Assembly (NCBI GenBank): GCA_934230965.1 | Contig: CAKQFW010000089.1 | Span: 1-8,225 of the forward strand | Direction: 5' to 3' | Origin: an uncultured Prevotella sp. | GTDB lineage: Bacteria; Bacteroidota; Bacteroidia; Bacteroidales; Bacteroidaceae | Length of the DNA: 8,225 nt | Shown: piece by piece, positions 7,501-8,225 of the stretch | Layout: the number at the start of each line of letters is the position of its first letter | Position numbering within the stretch: position 1 is the first letter of the stretch | Notes under the pieces: generated by a model | Databases searched by the model: none | What the model was told of the DNA's origin: nothing | The model's input: the letters and a program-made list of their open reading frames with translations, nothing else | Position numbers and translations under genes: made by a program

Positions 7501-8225
7501 CATTTTTGTCTACGCCCTCAAACACATTTTTGTTTATCTTAATGGGGTTAAGCATGTCGACGAAGATGCAAGCCAGGTGGGTGCACTGTGCAAAGGCCGA
7601 TGCTCCGATGGCGGTTGTGCTCCCGAATAAGTGTATATATTTAAACTCGCTACAACCATAGAAAGCTCTGTCTCCAATTGTCGTTTCTATGTTAGGGAAA
7701 TCAAATTGTTTCAGGCTGCTGCAGCCTTCAAAGGCGCTTCCACCTATAGTGAGCTTGTTGCCATAGCCTTGCGCAGTAAAGCTTTTAAGTTTGCTGCAGC
7801 CTTTAAAGGCTGCAGCACTAATATTGTTTACTATATTGTTGATGGTAACGCTTTCTAAATTTGTGCAGCCCTCGAAACCTGCAATGTCTATGCCCCCATC
7901 TGTAGGGTCTATGACCATTGTCTGTATGCCTGTGCAGTCTTTAAATGCGCCAGCAGCTATCCGCTTTATATTGCCTCCAATATAGTTTGTACGCAAACTA
8001 CTGCATCCTGCAAAAGCATAGTAGCCGATGAATTCAATACTTGATGGAAATTCTATATTCTCAAGTTTCTCGTCGTTTTGGAACGCTTTATTATACACGT
8101 AGGTTAGCGATGAAGGTAACGAAACGGTTGTTAGGTTACTACAATTAGCAAAGGTGCTCTCTTCAATGGTCTTTACTCCTGAGGGTATCTTTATGCTTGT
8201 GAGACTTGAACATCCACTGAAGGCA
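4520..8225 (-). CDS. BspA-like leucine-rich-repeat (LRR_5) surface protein (N-terminus missing)
   Basis: The frame is open from the right edge to TAA at 4520, giving 1234 residues in view. A GTG at 8098 is not the start, because the codons at 8099-8224 continue the same repeats (for example GVKTIEESTFANCSNLTTVSLP). The protein is built from 22-23 residue BspA/LRR_5 units of the form AFxGCxxLxxIxLPxxLxxIG. There are three blocks: about ten units at 7500-8225 (incomplete), eight or nine at 6440-7055 and seventeen at 4757-5995. Each block ends in a cap of the type CTLxVPEGxxxxYxxAxxWxxF (near 7421-7498, 6366-6440 and 4672-4757). Two non-LRR modules follow the first two caps. The end is a short sorting-type tail. 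Family members are secreted or surface-bound proteins that bind host or matrix proteins or other bacteria; the target here is unknown. A signal peptide would lie outside the window. The gene appears to be its own transcription unit, ended by the hairpin at 4440-4482. Confidence 0.93.
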   Translation of the reverse strand, partial: AFSGCSSLTSIKIPSGVKTIEESTFANCSNLTTVSLPSSLTYVYNKAFQNDEKLENIEFPSSIEFIGYYAFAGCSSLRTNYIGGNIKRIAAGAFKDCTGIQTMVIDPTDGGIDIAGFEGCTNLESVTINNIVNNISAAAFKGCSKLKSFTAQGYGNKLTIGGSAFEGCSSLKQFDFPNIETTIGDRAFYGCSEFKYIHLFGSTTAIGASAFAQCTHLACIFVDMLNPIKINKNVFEGVDKNACTLFVPEGKYQPYWLADEWGDFANIVDNNNGMVYNEMFNITVKTPGTLEYLLGSMKNHISHLTLSGTLNIWDVQCLREMAGCYYNANGGKYNGTLSILNLQKVNYEGNNSHVNIYSPTGFTMDMYITSEGNEIKTEALFAYLDALQVITLPEDVSSTGDHTLVQCHNLRVATIPEGVKEIGESSFAHCDNMQVVSIPSTLKTINLWGFAYCSSLENIILPSGLKTIGDRSFYFCSNITSIKVPESVTAIGQRAFYDCSSLTEINIPSGVSEISNRTFWGCKSLTSITLPESTTSIRFFAFWGCSGLNTLTLPANLKTIEEEAFKGCTGLTHIEANMKSPVTIQENTFANVPCDKCTLIVPEGSAKAYKEAAVWNKFSPITEKMLSGITVVVDQAGTLSTKISSTDKENISRLKVIGPINIDDIQFLREMAGCWFEERDKSSNGRLYHLDLDAARLVGSDKSINIYIQGWWNDQANRLVNTAKIEPNGNEFSLLFSQLIHLSSVVMPSYLTTTGRGTFIGSPISSVSMSENVTTIGESCFSECEDLTSINLPASVKNIDVYAFNGCRRLTNIGLPAGLTSMGKGAFMGCGFTQFVVPDGITTISNGLFANCGKLTSITLPKGLKAIEEGAFMGCGFTEFVVPDGITTISNDMFAYCEKLTNITLPKGLKAIGEGAFMGCGFTEFVIPDAITTISDNLFANCPNLHKITFPKTITSMGNGIFSHSGIGNFTLPKQITEITNNMFEGCQELVHIDLHDGLKSIGDYAFQYCNSLEGITLPNSVTKIGKGCFSHCDYLKKGVTLSDAITEIPEEAFAYCGCLYEIKLPAELKRIGYRAFCGSPHIGSFGGLKIPSKVTEIAPEAFYKSFQEIEVLELPANLKTVGDYAFAACSAKVIYAYMSEPFALKDADFDGLPRSECKLYVPKGCAKKYRQAEVWKEFDIEEMDGTGIEGVTNDSTVTEEARYDANGNILAAPAKGLNIVRYSDGTVKKVMVE
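4523..4615 (-). other. C-terminal sorting-type tail of the LRR protein
   Basis: The last 31 residues begin YDANGNILAAPAKG and continue LNIVRYSDGTVKKVMVE. The pattern YDxxGxxxxxPxKGLxIVxxxDGxxxKVxV is common at the end of Bacteroidales surface proteins and resembles short type A C-terminal domains of type IX secretion cargo. A linker rich in Thr, Glu and Ser (about 4616-4670) precedes it. This suggests export and outer-membrane attachment; whether the host has a type IX system cannot be seen here. Confidence 0.6.
5204..5743 (-). repeat. Four 135-bp tandem units inside the LRR gene
   Basis: Each unit encodes 45 residues, that is, one 22-residue and one 23-residue LRR. In transcript order the units are 5609-5743 (begins MGCGFTQFVVPDGITTIS), 5474-5608 (MGCGFTEFVVPDGITTIS), 5339-5473 (MGCGFTEFVIPDAITTIS) and 5204-5338 (SHSGIGNFTLPKQITEIT). 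The first two differ at 7 of 45 residues and, by hand count, about 15 of 135 bases; the third is more diverged and the fourth keeps only the period and pattern. The short LRR in every unit lacks one residue after its cysteine position, so the duplicated unit is the LRR pair. Confidence 0.88.
5996..6343 (-). other. Embedded non-LRR module 2 (LREMAGC type)
   Basis: Between LRR blocks two and three lies a segment of about 116 residues. It opens GITVVVDQAGTLSTKI, continues through ISRLKVIGPINIDDIQFLRE and MAGC, and passes NGRLYHLDLDAARLV and INIYIQGWW before rejoining LRRs at LSSVVMPSYL. The order (a strand with xAGTL, a strand pair with GxIN, a LREMAGC helix, then LxxLDL) is often seen between LRR blocks in Prevotella BspA-like proteins, as I recall. 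It shares LREMAGC and the overall order with module 1. No function is known to me. Confidence 0.6.
7056..7390 (-). other. Embedded non-LRR module 1 (LREMAGC type)
   Basis: This module of about 112 residues separates LRR blocks one and two. It reads MFNITVKTPGTLEYLL, then ISHLTLSGTLNIWDVQCLRE and MAGCYYNANGG, followed by LSILNLQKVNYEG and VNIYSPTGFTMDMYI, and rejoins LRRs at LQVITLPEDV. It matches module 2 in order and in the LREMAGC core but is well diverged elsewhere, so the duplication is old. It directly follows a block-ending cap, so a cap plus module seems to be the repeating architectural unit. Confidence 0.6.

Noticed and set aside
8096..8098. GTG codon as the start of the LRR protein
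   Set aside because: The same frame continues without a stop to the right edge and encodes further LRR units, so the true start is outside the window.

Overview
The window looks like a Bacteroidales chromosome, most likely Prevotella or a close relative. The clues are the Bacteroidetes-type -7 promoter boxes (TAnnTTTG), starts that mostly lack a Shine-Dalgarno sequence, a BspA-like leucine-rich-repeat surface protein with a short C-terminal sorting-type tail, and a DUF2795 protein of a type familiar from this group. Species is not determined. Every supported gene lies on the minus strand, so transcription runs from high to low coordinates.

Layout in the direction of transcription. From 8225 to 4520 runs a giant BspA-like LRR_5 protein. 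Its N-terminus lies beyond the right edge. It has three LRR blocks, two embedded non-LRR modules of similar design and a C-terminal tail. It is followed by a 15-bp tandem duplication and a strong hairpin (4440-4482) that probably ends its transcript. A promoter-like -7 box (4348-4355) then precedes a compact five-gene unit: a DUF3737 beta-helix protein (3469-4320), a PatB/MalY-family PLP enzyme (2283-3461), CutC (1522-2280), a degenerate methyltransferase-like protein (820-1446) and a PduO-type ATP:cob(I)alamin adenosyltransferase (224-796). Gaps are 7, 2, 75 and 23 bp. A good Bacteroidetes promoter (204-233), overlapping the end of the adenosyltransferase gene, drives a separate DUF2795 gene cut by the left edge (1-122).

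The middle genes look like housekeeping metabolism (sulfur amino acids or PLP chemistry, CutC, coenzyme B12) rather than a defence or mobile system. No tRNA, rRNA, CRISPR, insertion sequence or prophage signal was seen. The most interesting items are the 135-bp tandem units in the LRR gene, which grade from near-identical to diverged; the two embedded LREMAGC modules; the methyltransferase homologue that seems to have lost its SAM-binding loop; and the unexplained DUF3737 gene leading a metabolic operon.
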